In this document: in pieces, positions 7,549 to 16,045 of the stretch
Layout: each line of letters begins with the position of its first letter
Position numbering within the stretch: the first letter of the stretch is position 1
Assembly (NCBI GenBank): GCA_050700835.1
Contig: JBOHDX010000027.1
Span: 1 to 64,000 of the forward strand
DNA length: 64,000 bases
DNA from: JBOHDX01 sp050700835
GTDB lineage: Bacteria > Actinomycetota > Actinomycetes > Propionibacteriales > Nocardioidaceae
Direction of reading: 5' to 3'
Translations under genes and position numbers: made by a program
The notes under the pieces: generated by a model
The model's database searches: none
Told to the model about the DNA's origin: nothing
What the model saw: only the letters and a program-made list of their open reading frames with translations

Positions 7549-9933
7549 GTGAGCGATTTCGGCATGGCGGCGCGCGTCTCGACCGCGGGCTGGCACAGTC
7601 GGCCGGATGGCCGCGACAATGCTGCGGTGGCCGCGACGACGAACGACCCGCTTTCGGTTCCCGCGCCGGACCTCGACCTCGACGCACTGCATTCGTCGTT
7701 GGCCGGGTCCTGGGGGCTGACGGGCGAGCTCACGCCCGTACACGGGGAGCGGGATCGCAACTTCCGGTTCGAGACATCCGACGGCCGCTACCTGCTCAAG
7801 GTGCACAATCCGGCGGACGGGGAGGCGGTGCTGGACCTCCAGCACTCGGCCTTGTGGCACGTCGCAGCGGTGGCACCAGACCTGCCGGTGCCCGCGGTCG
7901 TATCGACCCAGGACGGGCGCTCGTGGCTACAGCTGACCGGCCGCGACGGCCGTTCCTCGCTGGCGTGGGTGATGACCTGGTTGGACGGACGACACCCCCA
8001 GCCGGAGATGTTGGCCGCTCCTCAACTACGCGACTGGGGGAGTACCGCGGCCCGGCTGGGGCGGGCGCTGCGCGGGTTCGTGCACCCGGCCGCTTCCTAC
8101 CCGATCGCCTGGGACATCCGGCGGCTGCCACAGCTGCGCTCCCGGCTGCCCGCCGTGGACGCGGACCGACGGCCGACGATCGAGCGGGTGCTCGACCGCT
8201 TCGAGAGCCAGGTCGCCCCAGCGCTACGCACGCTGCGTGCTCAGGTAGTGCACAACGACCTGGCCCCGGCCAACGTGCTCGTCGACGATGCGTTGACGGT
8301 GACCGGCATCACCGACTTCGGGGACATGACCCATACCGTGCTGGTCTGTGACCTGGCGGTCGCGACCGCCGACGTGCTGAGCGGTCGTGAGGGTGGTCTT
8401 GAGCTGGCTCCCGAGGTGCTGGCAGGGTACGACTCGATCACACCGCTCGAGCCGGGCGAGCTCGCGCTGGTCGCCGATCTGATGGCCGCTCGCTACGCCG
8501 CGGCCATCCTCATCACCGGATGGCGGACCCAGCAGCAGGGCTGGGCACCAGAGATCGACGACGAGGCTTACCACCAGCTCGAAGCGATGCTCGACATCGG
8601 CCTCGATGTGTTGACGGCCAGGTTCACCGCCGCAGTGCGCGCCGGCTCACCCGGACGAAGGCCTGGCAGACGATCGTCGCCCTACCCTCCTCGGTCCACC
8701 GAAGAGCTCCTCCAGGCGCGGGCAAGGACCCTGGGCGGACTGGAGCTCAGCTACGCCCGGCCGCTTCACCTGGTCCGGGGGCGAGGGGTGTTCTTGGAGG
8801 CCGCCGACGGCCGCCGCTATCTGGACGCGTACAACAACGTGCCGGTGCTGGGTCACTCGCATCCTGTGGTGGTCGACGCCGTCTGCTCCCAGCTGGCCAC
8901 TCTCAACACGAACAGCCGCTACCTGCACGAGGCTCCGCTCGAGCTCGCGCAGCGGCTGCTGGCGACCTTGCCCGACCGATTCGACCGGGTGCTGCTGGTC
9001 AACTCGGGCAGCGAGGCCAACGACTTGGCCTGGCGGATCGCGCGGCACGCCACCGGCGGCTCGGGCGGCATCGCCACCAGGTGGGCCTACCACGGCGTCA
9101 CTGAGGCGACCTTCGCGTTCTCACCGGAGAGCTGGGGTGATGCGAACCCGGCCCGGCACATGAGGCTGGTGGAACCACCGCCCGGGTCCCCGTCCGCCGT
9201 CGTCGAGGCGGTCGGGGATCTGGCGGCCTCGGGGCACCGTGTGGCCGCGATGCTGGTCGATGGCGTGTTCACCAGCGACGGGATCCTCGGACCCGCGCAC
9301 CAGTGGACGGTCGCGGCAGCGTCCGCGGTCCACGACGCGGGCGGTCTGTACGTCGCCGACGAAGTGCAGGCCGGGCACGGCCGCACCGGCGACGCCCTGT
9401 GGAGCTTCCTCGCCGGGGACGTGCCCGCCGACCTGGTGACCCTCGGCAAGCCGATGGGCAACGGCTACCCGGTCGCTGCGGTCGTCGGTCCGGCCGAGCT
9501 GGTGGACCCGTTCGTGGAAGGCACCGACTACTTCAGCACGTTCGGCGGGGGTACCGCCGCCTGCGCCGCGGCCCTCGCCGTGCTGCGGGTGCTGGAGCAG
9601 GATCGGGTCGTGGACCGTGTCGCAGCCCTGGGCGCCCGCCTCGCCGCGGCGTTGCGGGACGTCGCCGTCGACAGCGCTGAGCTGGCCGGCGTACGCGGGT
9701 GGGGGTTGGCGGTCGGTGTCGACGTCGTGGACCCTGCGACCTCTCGGCCGGATCCGCAGCGCGCTGGTCGGATCGTGGAGAACATGCGAGATCGCGGGGT
9801 GCTGATCGGGCGCACGGGACGCGACGGCGCCACGCTGAAGATCCGGCCACCGCTGATCTTCGGTGCTGAACATGTGGACCTGCTCACGCAGGTGCTGAGC
9901 GCCAGCCTGGCTGCGGCCGAGGGCGGACCCTGA
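7549..9933 (+). CDS. Fusion of APH-type kinase and class III PLP aminotransferase
   Basis: A 794-residue two-enzyme polypeptide. Residues about 40-365 are an APH/choline-kinase-like domain: HGERDRNFRFET in the N lobe, catalytic loop VVHNDLAPANVLV (His235, Asp237, Asn242) and DFGDM (256-260). Residues about 385-790 are a class III aminotransferase: VNSGSEANDLA (PLP phosphate contacts), VADEVQAG (Asp604), and LGKPMGNGYP with PLP lysine 634. The aminotransferase half resembles the ethanolamine-phosphate phospho-lyase/AGXT2L branch, so phosphorylation of an amino alcohol followed by PLP-dependent elimination or transamination is plausible but inferred. The GTG at 7549 has TAACTC 8 bases upstream; later in-frame starts (7564, 7627) cannot be excluded. 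Divergent from the xylanase gene. Confidence 0.85.
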   Translation: MSDFGMAARVSTAGWHSRPDGRDNAAVAATTNDPLSVPAPDLDLDALHSSLAGSWGLTGELTPVHGERDRNFRFETSDGRYLLKVHNPADGEAVLDLQHSALWHVAAVAPDLPVPAVVSTQDGRSWLQLTGRDGRSSLAWVMTWLDGRHPQPEMLAAPQLRDWGSTAARLGRALRGFVHPAASYPIAWDIRRLPQLRSRLPAVDADRRPTIERVLDRFESQVAPALRTLRAQVVHNDLAPANVLVDDALTVTGITDFGDMTHTVLVCDLAVATADVLSGREGGLELAPEVLAGYDSITPLEPGELALVADLMAARYAAAILITGWRTQQQGWAPEIDDEAYHQLEAMLDIGLDVLTARFTAAVRAGSPGRRPGRRSSPYPPRSTEELLQARARTLGGLELSYARPLHLVRGRGVFLEAADGRRYLDAYNNVPVLGHSHPVVVDAVCSQLATLNTNSRYLHEAPLELAQRLLATLPDRFDRVLLVNSGSEANDLAWRIARHATGGSGGIATRWAYHGVTEATFAFSPESWGDANPARHMRLVEPPPGSPSAVVEAVGDLAASGHRVAAMLVDGVFTSDGILGPAHQWTVAAASAVHDAGGLYVADEVQAGHGRTGDALWSFLAGDVPADLVTLGKPMGNGYPVAAVVGPAELVDPFVEGTDYFSTFGGGTAACAAALAVLRVLEQDRVVDRVAALGARLAAALRDVAVDSAELAGVRGWGLAVGVDVVDPATSRPDPQRAGRIVENMRDRGVLIGRTGRDGATLKIRPPLIFGAEHVDLLTQVLSASLAAAEGGP

Positions 9934-9979
9934 GACCGCCGTGGCTGGCCACCACACGCCGGTCGAGCACACTGACCAC

Positions 9980-10834
9980 GTGAGCGATGTCGGTTGGGGA
10001 TGGGATCCGTCGCTGTATGCGGGCGCCGCGGACTACTACGTCCGGGGCAGGGTTCCCTACCCGCAGGAGCTGGCGGATGGCCTGACCGAGGCGTTGATGC
10101 TGGAAGGCACCGGTCGCCTTCTCGATGTGGGTTGCGGTCCGGGATCCCTCACTCTGCTTCTAGCCGGGTTGTTCGGACACGCAACGGGTCTCGACGCTGA
10201 CCCGGACATGCTCGCCGAAGCCCAGCGACAGATGGTCTTGGCCGGGATCACCAACGTCGACTGGGTCAACTCGCGCGCTGAGGCCCTGACCCCCGATCTC
10301 GGCCAGTACCAGGTAGCCACGTTGGCGCAATCATTCCACTGGATGGACCGGCCCTGGGTGGCTCGCCTGCTCCACAGCGTGCTGACCAGGGACGGTGCCC
10401 TGGTGCACGTTGGTGCCACTACTCACCAAGGCGTCGAGAGCCACGCGGACATGCCCTATCCGAGGCCACCACGACAACAGATCGACCGTCTGGTGAAGCG
10501 ATTCCTTGGTCCGCAACGCCGCGCGGGAAGGGGTACGTTGAGCGACGTCACGGCCGCTGAGGCCGAGACCGCCGAGTACGAGGCCGGGATCTACCGGGCT
10601 GCCGGTTTCGCCGACCGGAGCCGGCTCGACATACCTGGCCGACTCGTCGTCCGGGATGTCGACGACATCGTTGCCAGCGTGTTCTCCTTGTCCGGCTCAG
10701 CGCCTCATCTGTTCGGCGACCGCCGTCGTGCCTTCGAAGACGAGCTGCGCGAACTGCTGCATGCGGTCAGCCCTGACGGACGATTCAGTGAGCAAATGCG
10801 TGAGATCTCGATCGACGTCTGGCGCGTTCGTTGA
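9980..10834 (+). CDS. Class I SAM-dependent methyltransferase
   Basis: A 284-residue methyltransferase with motif I LLDVGCGPGSLTLLLA, acidic loop GLDADPDMLAEA and a post-motif segment ATLAQSFHWMDRP typical of the UbiE/Methyltransf_11 group that includes yeast Tmt1-like enzymes. Substrate unknown. The GTG at 9980 is preferred because CACACT lies 6 bases upstream in the leaderless arrangement seen elsewhere here; an in-frame GTG at 9941 would add 13 unconserved residues. It follows the kinase/aminotransferase gene by 46 bases on the same strand and may belong to the same functional group, which is not demonstrated. Confidence 0.8.
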   Translation: MSDVGWGWDPSLYAGAADYYVRGRVPYPQELADGLTEALMLEGTGRLLDVGCGPGSLTLLLAGLFGHATGLDADPDMLAEAQRQMVLAGITNVDWVNSRAEALTPDLGQYQVATLAQSFHWMDRPWVARLLHSVLTRDGALVHVGATTHQGVESHADMPYPRPPRQQIDRLVKRFLGPQRRAGRGTLSDVTAAEAETAEYEAGIYRAAGFADRSRLDIPGRLVVRDVDDIVASVFSLSGSAPHLFGDRRRAFEDELRELLHAVSPDGRFSEQMREISIDVWRVR

Positions 10835-10884
10835 TCGCAGTGCCGGGACCTGAACCCGCTGTGCCGGCTGGAAGGGATGCGGTG

Positions 10885-11451
10885 ATGCCTTACACGATCA
10901 GACCTCTCGACGGGTCCACTTGGGATGCCTTCGCTGAGCTCGTGGAGCGCAACAATGGAGTCTTCGGCGGATGCTGGTGCATCGGCTATCACCCAGAGTG
11001 TGGCCAGAAGGGGATCAGCTACCGCGCGGTCAAGGAGGACCGAGTCCGGACCGGTCGCGCTCACGCCGCGATTGTCCTCGACGAGGACGGCGCCGCCCAG
11101 GGATGGTGCCAGTACGGCAGCCCTGAGGAGCTTCCTGGCATCAAGCACCGGCGTGAGTACGACAAGGATGCTCCGCCCGGTCCGGCCTGGCGGATCACCT
11201 GCTTCTACGTCGACAAGAAGCATCGTGGCCAGGGCGTCGCGCGGGCGGGGCTGGAGGGCGCGCTCGACCAGATCGCCTGTGCCGGCGGGGGACTTGTCGA
11301 GGCCATCCCCGAGGTGACCACCGGCCGCGAAGCGCCGGGCCGATTCCTGTTCAGCGCGACAGCCGAACTCTTCGAGCAGTACGGGTTCACCCGCGGCAGG
11401 CAGGTCGGCAAGCACGCGTGGATCGTGAGCAGGTTCGTCGATCTAGTGTGA
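10885..11451 (+). CDS. GNAT-family N-acetyltransferase
   Basis: A 188-residue GNAT protein. The acetyl-CoA binding loop is WRITCFYVDKKHRGQGVARA (about residues 95-114), containing the R/Q-x-x-G-x-G/A pattern RGQGVA. An N-terminal GGCWCIGYHPECGQKG places it in a subfamily often annotated simply as GNAT. Substrate unknown. ATG at 10885 is supported by GAAGGGA with 7-base spacing; an upstream in-frame start near 10831 would overlap the preceding methyltransferase gene. The same-strand methyltransferase ends 51 bases upstream. Confidence 0.85.
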   Translation: MPYTIRPLDGSTWDAFAELVERNNGVFGGCWCIGYHPECGQKGISYRAVKEDRVRTGRAHAAIVLDEDGAAQGWCQYGSPEELPGIKHRREYDKDAPPGPAWRITCFYVDKKHRGQGVARAGLEGALDQIACAGGGLVEAIPEVTTGREAPGRFLFSATAELFEQYGFTRGRQVGKHAWIVSRFVDLV

Positions 11452-11529
11452 ACCACGCGCGGCATGAGGCGGGACTCGTACCAGCGCAATCCTCCGGCAT
11501 CCTTTCCAGCTGTCCTGCCACGGCGAGGC

Positions 11530-11748
11530 TTAGTTGACGTCGAACTCGTTGCCTTCGGGGTCGGTCATGGCCACCGCATAGTGATCAAGCCCAGGTTCGT
11601 CGAGCGCATGGATCATCTTCGCGCCTAACCCAACAAGCCGCTGCACCTCAGCGTCGACGTGCTCTATGCGGGTCTTGATCGGGACCGTCCGGTCGCCTCC
11701 GGCAGAGATATCGAGGTGCAGACCCAGCCGAGCTGCGCTGTCATTGGC
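11530..11748 (-). pseudogene. Truncated VOC/glyoxalase-superfamily remnant
   Basis: The last 70 or so codons read as the C-terminal half of a vicinal oxygen chelate protein: RLGLHLDI, EHVDAEVQRLVGLGAKMI and the characteristic ending MTDPEGNEFDVN. No N-terminal half is present; upstream in the same frame the reading runs into the tRNA-Gly gene and has no similarity. The metal-ligand Glu in PEGNEF survives but half of the fold is gone, so function is unlikely. It lies directly beyond the 3' end of the tRNA gene on the same strand. Confidence 0.65.
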
Positions 11749-11805
11749 TGGCGGTTGCCAGGGTAGATGTGGTCTCCGACAGCAACGGCTGACCTGGGAA
11801 TGCGG

Positions 11806-11876
11806 AGCGGGTGACGGGAATCGAACCCGCATGGCCAGCTTGGAAGGCTGGGGCTCTGCCATTGAGCTACACCCGC
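11806..11876 (-). tRNA. tRNA-Gly (anticodon TCC)
   Basis: The reverse complement folds as a cloverleaf: acceptor GCGGGTG/CACCCGC, anticodon stem CCAGC/GCTGG with loop CTTCCAA (anticodon TCC, reading GGA), and a T arm with TTCGATT. CCA is not encoded. A short VOC gene remnant follows its 3' end. Confidence 0.95.
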
Positions 11877-11964
11877 GCGCCGCGATCCGGAGACCGCTGC
11901 GGCGCGCCCATGATGCCATGAGTCCTGCCGACAGCCGGCACTCCACATCCGTGCCTGGCGTGGC

Positions 11965-12966
11965 TCAGGTCAAGAAGCCCGCGTGCACGTGATCATGATG
12001 GGTCGCGTCGCTGAAGAACTGCGAACCAGACAGCAGGTAGGGACCGCCGACGTTGTACGAGCCCGCGGCCGCGGCTGACTCCATGTAGCCGATCACCAGC
12101 GCGCTCGGCGTCGAGGGGTGCACGACGGGCCGACCGTCGATCCGCCAGGTGTCGAACGCCCGGCCGCGCGGATGATCGCTGCGCCGGTTGGTCCCGAACA
12201 CGTAGATGGGGTGGCCGGAGCGGATCACGCTGACTCCGATCCGGTATCGCCGCGACAACGTCAGCAGCGCGGAGAGAACACTTTCGTGGACCTGCCCGGA
12301 GCGGATGTCGGCCATCGACGCCGGCGGCAGCGTGATCCTCGGCTCTGCGAGCACCCGGGCGGCCAGGTCGGACAGGTGACGAGCGGGCGCTCCCGGTCTC
12401 GCGGGGTGAAGCGCGATGACCCTCCACCCCCCGCCGGTCTTGACCAGCCGGACGTCGACGGTGGTTCCGGACGGCCGGATCGCACCGGTTCGGCTGGCAC
12501 TCCATTGTCGGCACACCACCAGCACGCTGGCAGACGTCGCGAGGATCCCGCCGTACTGCGCGTCGATGACCTGGACGGCAGCCTCATGGGCCTGGGGCAG
12601 AAGCTGGGGCGCCTGCCGCGCCAGGGATCCCGGTTGCCCAGCAGCGGCTACGCGCGCCGCGGCTGCATCGGCTCCGGCTCCACCGTTCGTCCATGTTCCG
12701 ATCGCCTCGACGACGTGGACGGCCTGGGCCTTGACCATCGGGTCGACGTCCCCAGGGTCGGGGACCCACCTTGATACCCGCGGCAGCGGCGGAAGGCTCG
12801 GTGTGGTGACAGCCGCGGACGTGGGTGCGGTGCTTGTCGGCGTCGGTTCGGTCGCCGTGGTCGCCGTGGACGTCGTGATCGGTGCGGACGTCGACGACGA
12901 CGTGCAACCGGCGAGCATCACACCTGCCGTTGCCGCGAGGAAGCCGCGCCTGTTGATCGTCGGCAC
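11965..12966 (-). CDS. Tat-type lipoprotein with M15-like (VanY/DacB) peptidase signature
   Basis: A 333-residue predicted lipoprotein. The N terminus INRRGFLAATAGVMLAGC combines a twin-arginine motif with a lipobox (Cys21), followed by a long Ser/Thr/Pro linker. The C-terminal 100 residues contain SDHPRGRAFD (S-x-H-x-x-G-x-A-x-D; His265, Asp272) and HHDHVH (HxH; His326, His328), the zinc-ligand pattern of M15 peptidases that trim peptidoglycan peptides. Overall similarity to known members is weak, so a non-peptidase binding role is possible. GTG at 12966 is chosen because CATACT sits 7 bases upstream; the TTG at 12987 lies beyond that promoter. Divergent from tRNA-Pro. Confidence 0.7.
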   Translation of the reverse strand: MPTINRRGFLAATAGVMLAGCTSSSTSAPITTSTATTATEPTPTSTAPTSAAVTTPSLPPLPRVSRWVPDPGDVDPMVKAQAVHVVEAIGTWTNGGAGADAAAARVAAAGQPGSLARQAPQLLPQAHEAAVQVIDAQYGGILATSASVLVVCRQWSASRTGAIRPSGTTVDVRLVKTGGGWRVIALHPARPGAPARHLSDLAARVLAEPRITLPPASMADIRSGQVHESVLSALLTLSRRYRIGVSVIRSGHPIYVFGTNRRSDHPRGRAFDTWRIDGRPVVHPSTPSALVIGYMESAAAAGSYNVGGPYLLSGSQFFSDATHHDHVHAGFLT

Positions 12967-12973
12967 GAGGACG

Positions 12974-12979
12974 AGTATG
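12974..12979 (-). promoter_or_regulatory. -10 element for the M15-like lipoprotein gene
   Basis: On the minus strand CATACT is followed by 7 bases and GTG, the geometry of a leaderless transcript. No -35 is evident. Confidence 0.5.
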
Positions 12980-13007
12980 CGCGGCAAGTCTGAGAGGCGG
13001 GGTCCAC

Positions 13008-13013
13008 TAGACT
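13008..13013 (+). promoter_or_regulatory. -10 element for tRNA-Pro
   Basis: TAGACT ends 13 bases before the mature tRNA 5' end, leaving a short 5' leader for RNase P. The -35 is not clear. Confidence 0.5.
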
Positions 13014-13026
13014 CCCTCGGACGCCG

Positions 13027-13099
13027 CGGGGCGTAGCGTAGTGGCTAGCGCGCCTGCTTTGGGAGCAGGAGATCGCAGGTTCGAGTCCTGTCGCCCCGA
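13027..13099 (+). tRNA. tRNA-Pro (anticodon TGG)
   Basis: Acceptor CGGGGCG/CGCCCCG, anticodon stem CCTGC/GCAGG with loop TTTGGGA (anticodon TGG, reading CCA), T arm with GGTTCGAGTCC, discriminator A. CCA is not encoded. It lies directly upstream of tig. Confidence 0.95.
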
Positions 13100-13174
13100 C
13101 CCACCAACCTGAGCCCGGCTGGGCTGCGCACCATGCGCGGAAGCGCCACGCGAGACGAACGGAGAGCCACCACC

Positions 13175-14614
13175 GTGCAGAGCACCGCCGAGACCTTGAG
13201 CCCGACCAGGGTCAAGCTGACCGTCGAGGTGCCCTTCGAGGATCTCAAGCCGAACCTCGACGCGGCGTACAAGAAGATCGGCTCGCAGATCCAGGTCCCG
13301 GGCTTCCGCCGGGGCAAGGTGCCGGCTGCCGTCGTCGACCAGCGGATCGGCCGTGGCGCCGTGCTGGACGAGGCGGTCAACGACGCCCTGCCCGGCCTCT
13401 ACTACGCCGCGCTGCAGGAGAACGAGCTGCAGCCGCTCGGACAGCCGGAGATCGACGTCACGAAGTTCGACGACGGTGACGCGCTGACGTTCACGGCCGA
13501 GGTGGACGTACGCCCGGAGATCGAGCTGCCCGACTACACCGGGCTGCAGGCCACGGTCGACGAGGCGGTGGTCAGCGACGCAGACGTCGACGAGCAGGTC
13601 GAGGGGCTCCGCGAGCGCTTCGGGTCGCTGGTCGACGTGGAGCGGCCGGCCGCAGAGGGCGACTTCGTCACCATGGACCTGTCGGCCAGCAACAACGGTG
13701 AGGCGATCGAAGAGGCTCAGGCGGCCGGCATCTCCTACCAGCTCGGCAAGCGCACGATGCTCGATGGACTCGACGACGCACTGGTCGGCATGGGGGCCGG
13801 TGACACCAAGACGTTCACGTCGAAGCTGATGGGCGGGGACCTGGCCGGCCAGGACGTCGAGGTCGAGGTCAGCGTGTCCGCGGTCAAGGAGCAGGAGCTG
13901 CCGGCCCTGGACGACGAGTTCGCCCAGACTGCCAGCGAGTTCGACACGGTCGACGAGCTGCGCGCCGATCTGCGCGAGCGGCTTGTGCGGGCGAAGCGGG
14001 TCGAGCAGGCCAACTCGGCGCGGGACGCCGTGCTGGAGAAGCTGCTTGACCTGGTCGCCGTCCCGTTGCCGGACGGTGCGGTGACCGACGAGCTCAGCGC
14101 GCGGCGGGAGCAGCTCGAGCAGCAGCTGGCCTACGCGGGCATGAGCCTGGACGCCTATCTCGACTCCGAGGGACAGACCGTCGACGAGTTCGAGGGCGAC
14201 CTGGACAAGCGGGTCCGGGACGCCCTCGCCGCGCAGTTCGTGCTGGACCAGATCGCGGTCAAGGAGGAGCTCGGCGTCGACGAGTCCGAGCTGACCCAGC
14301 ACATCATGCGGCGGGCGCAGCAGTCTGGCCAGGAGCCGCAGGCCTACATCCAGCACGCGATGGAGCACAACCACATCCCTGAGCTGGTGAGCGAGGTGGT
14401 ACGCGGCAAGGCACTCGCCCTAGTGGTGGAGTCGGCGACGGTGACCGACGAGTCCGGCGACGTGGTTGAGCTCAAGGGGCTGCAGGCGGACGGCACGTAC
14501 GCCGACGAGAACGCCGGGGGCGGCCCGAACGACGACGCCGAAGGCCCGGAGAACGGCGCGGAGACGGCTGACGAGGCCGCGGATGACCCCGTCGCAGAGT
14601 CGGCCGACGCCTGA
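13175..14614 (+). CDS. tig: Trigger factor, ribosome-associated chaperone and peptidyl-prolyl isomerase
   Basis: A 479-residue trigger factor that binds the ribosome exit tunnel and folds nascent chains. The N-terminal ribosome-binding domain carries the signature GFRRGKVP near residue 45; the FKBP-type PPIase domain (about 150-245) includes GDFVTMDLSAS and QLGKRTMLDGLDDALVGM; the helical C-terminal chaperone domain extends to about 430, followed by a 45-residue acidic tail (GGGPNDDAEG onward). GTG at 13175 has GGAGAG 8 bases upstream; an in-frame ATG 14 codons earlier lies before this Shine-Dalgarno. It is the first gene of the tig-clp region. Confidence 0.97.
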   Translation: MQSTAETLSPTRVKLTVEVPFEDLKPNLDAAYKKIGSQIQVPGFRRGKVPAAVVDQRIGRGAVLDEAVNDALPGLYYAALQENELQPLGQPEIDVTKFDDGDALTFTAEVDVRPEIELPDYTGLQATVDEAVVSDADVDEQVEGLRERFGSLVDVERPAAEGDFVTMDLSASNNGEAIEEAQAAGISYQLGKRTMLDGLDDALVGMGAGDTKTFTSKLMGGDLAGQDVEVEVSVSAVKEQELPALDDEFAQTASEFDTVDELRADLRERLVRAKRVEQANSARDAVLEKLLDLVAVPLPDGAVTDELSARREQLEQQLAYAGMSLDAYLDSEGQTVDEFEGDLDKRVRDALAAQFVLDQIAVKEELGVDESELTQHIMRRAQQSGQEPQAYIQHAMEHNHIPELVSEVVRGKALALVVESATVTDESGDVVELKGLQADGTYADENAGGGPNDDAEGPENGAETADEAADDPVAESADA

Positions 14615-14622
14615 CCCGGACG

Positions 14623-15936
14623 ATGAGCGAGCCCAGCGAACCAGCCGATGAACGGCAGGTGGCCGCCGTTGCCGTCCCGCTGCTCCAGGGTTCGGCGGCA
14701 CAGGGGGCGAGACTCACCGACGCGGCCGCACTGGTCGTCGACTACGCAGACTCCCTGATCGTCGGAACCGTACGAGACGTCCATCAACGCATCGCCCGGC
14801 GCGTCTTCACGCCGACCCGCGCATTGGTCGGCCGGATGCCGGAGCGCATCCATGACGCCGTTGCAGCAACCGCTTACGCCGGCCTGTCGACGACCGCCAC
14901 TGCCTCCGCTACGGCCCTTCGCGCATTGTCCCGGCACGGAGTCGGTCGCAGGACGGAGGCAACGCCCGCAGGGCGCCGGCTGATCTCCGGGGTCAACGGC
15001 CTGGTGGGAGCCGACCTTCTCGAGCGCGACGACCCCGCCGCCATCACGATGGCCGTGCGGCGCGAGCACGCCGATGTGGGCCTCGACGCCGCCTCCCTGG
15101 CCGCTGCGTACCCGATGGCAACCGGGTCGGTCGTGGTCTTCCTGCACGGACTGGGCGAGAACGACGAGTCCTGGCGGTTGCGAGCCGACCAGCCGCACGG
15201 AACGTACGACGACGCGGTACGCAGGGTCGGCTGGACGCCCGTGCAGGTGCGCTACAACACCGGACGCCACGTCTCGGACAACGGCGCTGACCTGTCCGCG
15301 CTGATCACGGACCTGGTCGGATCGTGGCCGGTCGAGGCGCGCCGGATCGCCTTCGTCGGCCACTCGATGGGCGGGCTCGTCGCGCGGGCGGCCACCAACC
15401 ACGCTGTTGCCACCGAAGCGGGCTGGACGGCTTCGGTGACCCACGTCGTCTGCCTCGGCACACCGCACCTCGGCGCCGCGCTGGAGAAGGTCGTGCACCT
15501 CGGCGCCCGGGCGTTCACACTGCTGCCCGAGGCGGCTCCGTTCGGTCGCATCCTGGATGTGAGGTCGCCGGGCATCGTCGACCTGCGACACGGGTACGTC
15601 AGCCAGGCGGAGTGGCAGGACCAAGACCTGACCGCGACCTGGGGCCGGACCCGGCTCGCGGTCGCGTCGTTGCCGCACGCGGACTATCACTTCGTAGCCG
15701 CCACGCTGGGATCATCACCGCGGCACGTCGCAGCTCGGCTGTTCGGTGATCTCCTCGTGCGTTATCCCAGCGCCGTCGGCCACGGGCTTCGGGGCGAGCC
15801 GGTGGTCGCGCAGGCGATCGTCGACTACCTGCCCGCAACCGACCACTTCGCGCTGCTCAACCACCCCACCGTCGCCGGCTGGCTGGCCACGTGGCTCGCG
15901 CCCCCGTCACCACCGGATCGTTCGCCAACGCTGTAG
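14623..15936 (+). CDS. Alpha/beta hydrolase, PGAP1/lipase-like
   Basis: A 437-residue alpha/beta hydrolase. The oxyanion segment VVVFLHGLGENDESWRL starts near residue 166, the nucleophile elbow is VGHSMGGLVAR (GxSxG) and a late DHFALLNHPTV probably supplies the catalytic His. The first 150 residues are a helical Ala-rich region of unknown role. This layout matches actinobacterial PGAP1-like lipases/esterases of unknown substrate. It starts 8 bases after tig and ends just before the ClgR-like box of clpP1, so it could be read through from tig. No signal peptide is visible. Confidence 0.8.
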   Translation: MSEPSEPADERQVAAVAVPLLQGSAAQGARLTDAAALVVDYADSLIVGTVRDVHQRIARRVFTPTRALVGRMPERIHDAVAATAYAGLSTTATASATALRALSRHGVGRRTEATPAGRRLISGVNGLVGADLLERDDPAAITMAVRREHADVGLDAASLAAAYPMATGSVVVFLHGLGENDESWRLRADQPHGTYDDAVRRVGWTPVQVRYNTGRHVSDNGADLSALITDLVGSWPVEARRIAFVGHSMGGLVARAATNHAVATEAGWTASVTHVVCLGTPHLGAALEKVVHLGARAFTLLPEAAPFGRILDVRSPGIVDLRHGYVSQAEWQDQDLTATWGRTRLAVASLPHADYHFVAATLGSSPRHVAARLFGDLLVRYPSAVGHGLRGEPVVAQAIVDYLPATDHFALLNHPTVAGWLATWLAPPSPPDRSPTL

Positions 15937-15980
15937 GCGGCAGCGGGGATGGCCAAAGATCGGGTCGGGCGGGACCGGTG

Positions 15981-15994
15981 CGCCGTCAGCGAAC
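15981..15994. promoter_or_regulatory. ClgR-type activator box upstream of clpP1
   Basis: CGC-CGTCA-GCGAAC, on the minus strand GTTCGC-TGACG-GCG. This fits the core TTCGC-Y-N-A-N-R-GCG described for ClgR, the Xre-family activator of clpP and clpC genes in Streptomyces, Corynebacterium and Mycobacterium. It is centred about 45 bases upstream of the -10 hexamer at 16033, a normal activator position. The clgR gene itself is not in this window. Confidence 0.75.
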
Positions 15995-16032
15995 AGGCCC
16001 GGACTCCCCGTGGGAATGTCCCGGCCCACCGC

Positions 16033-16038
16033 TAGGGT
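16033..16038 (+). promoter_or_regulatory. -10 element of clpP1
   Basis: TAGGGT followed by 7 bases and the GTG start at 16046, so a leaderless or near-leaderless clpP1P2 transcript is expected. The absence of an obvious -35 fits activator dependence. Confidence 0.6.
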
Positions 16039-16045
16039 CGGCCAC

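Noticed and set aside
11449..11473. Another SigL-type site at TGAACC overlapping the GNAT stop
   Set aside because: The nearest CGT is 22 bases away and no gene start follows on that strand.
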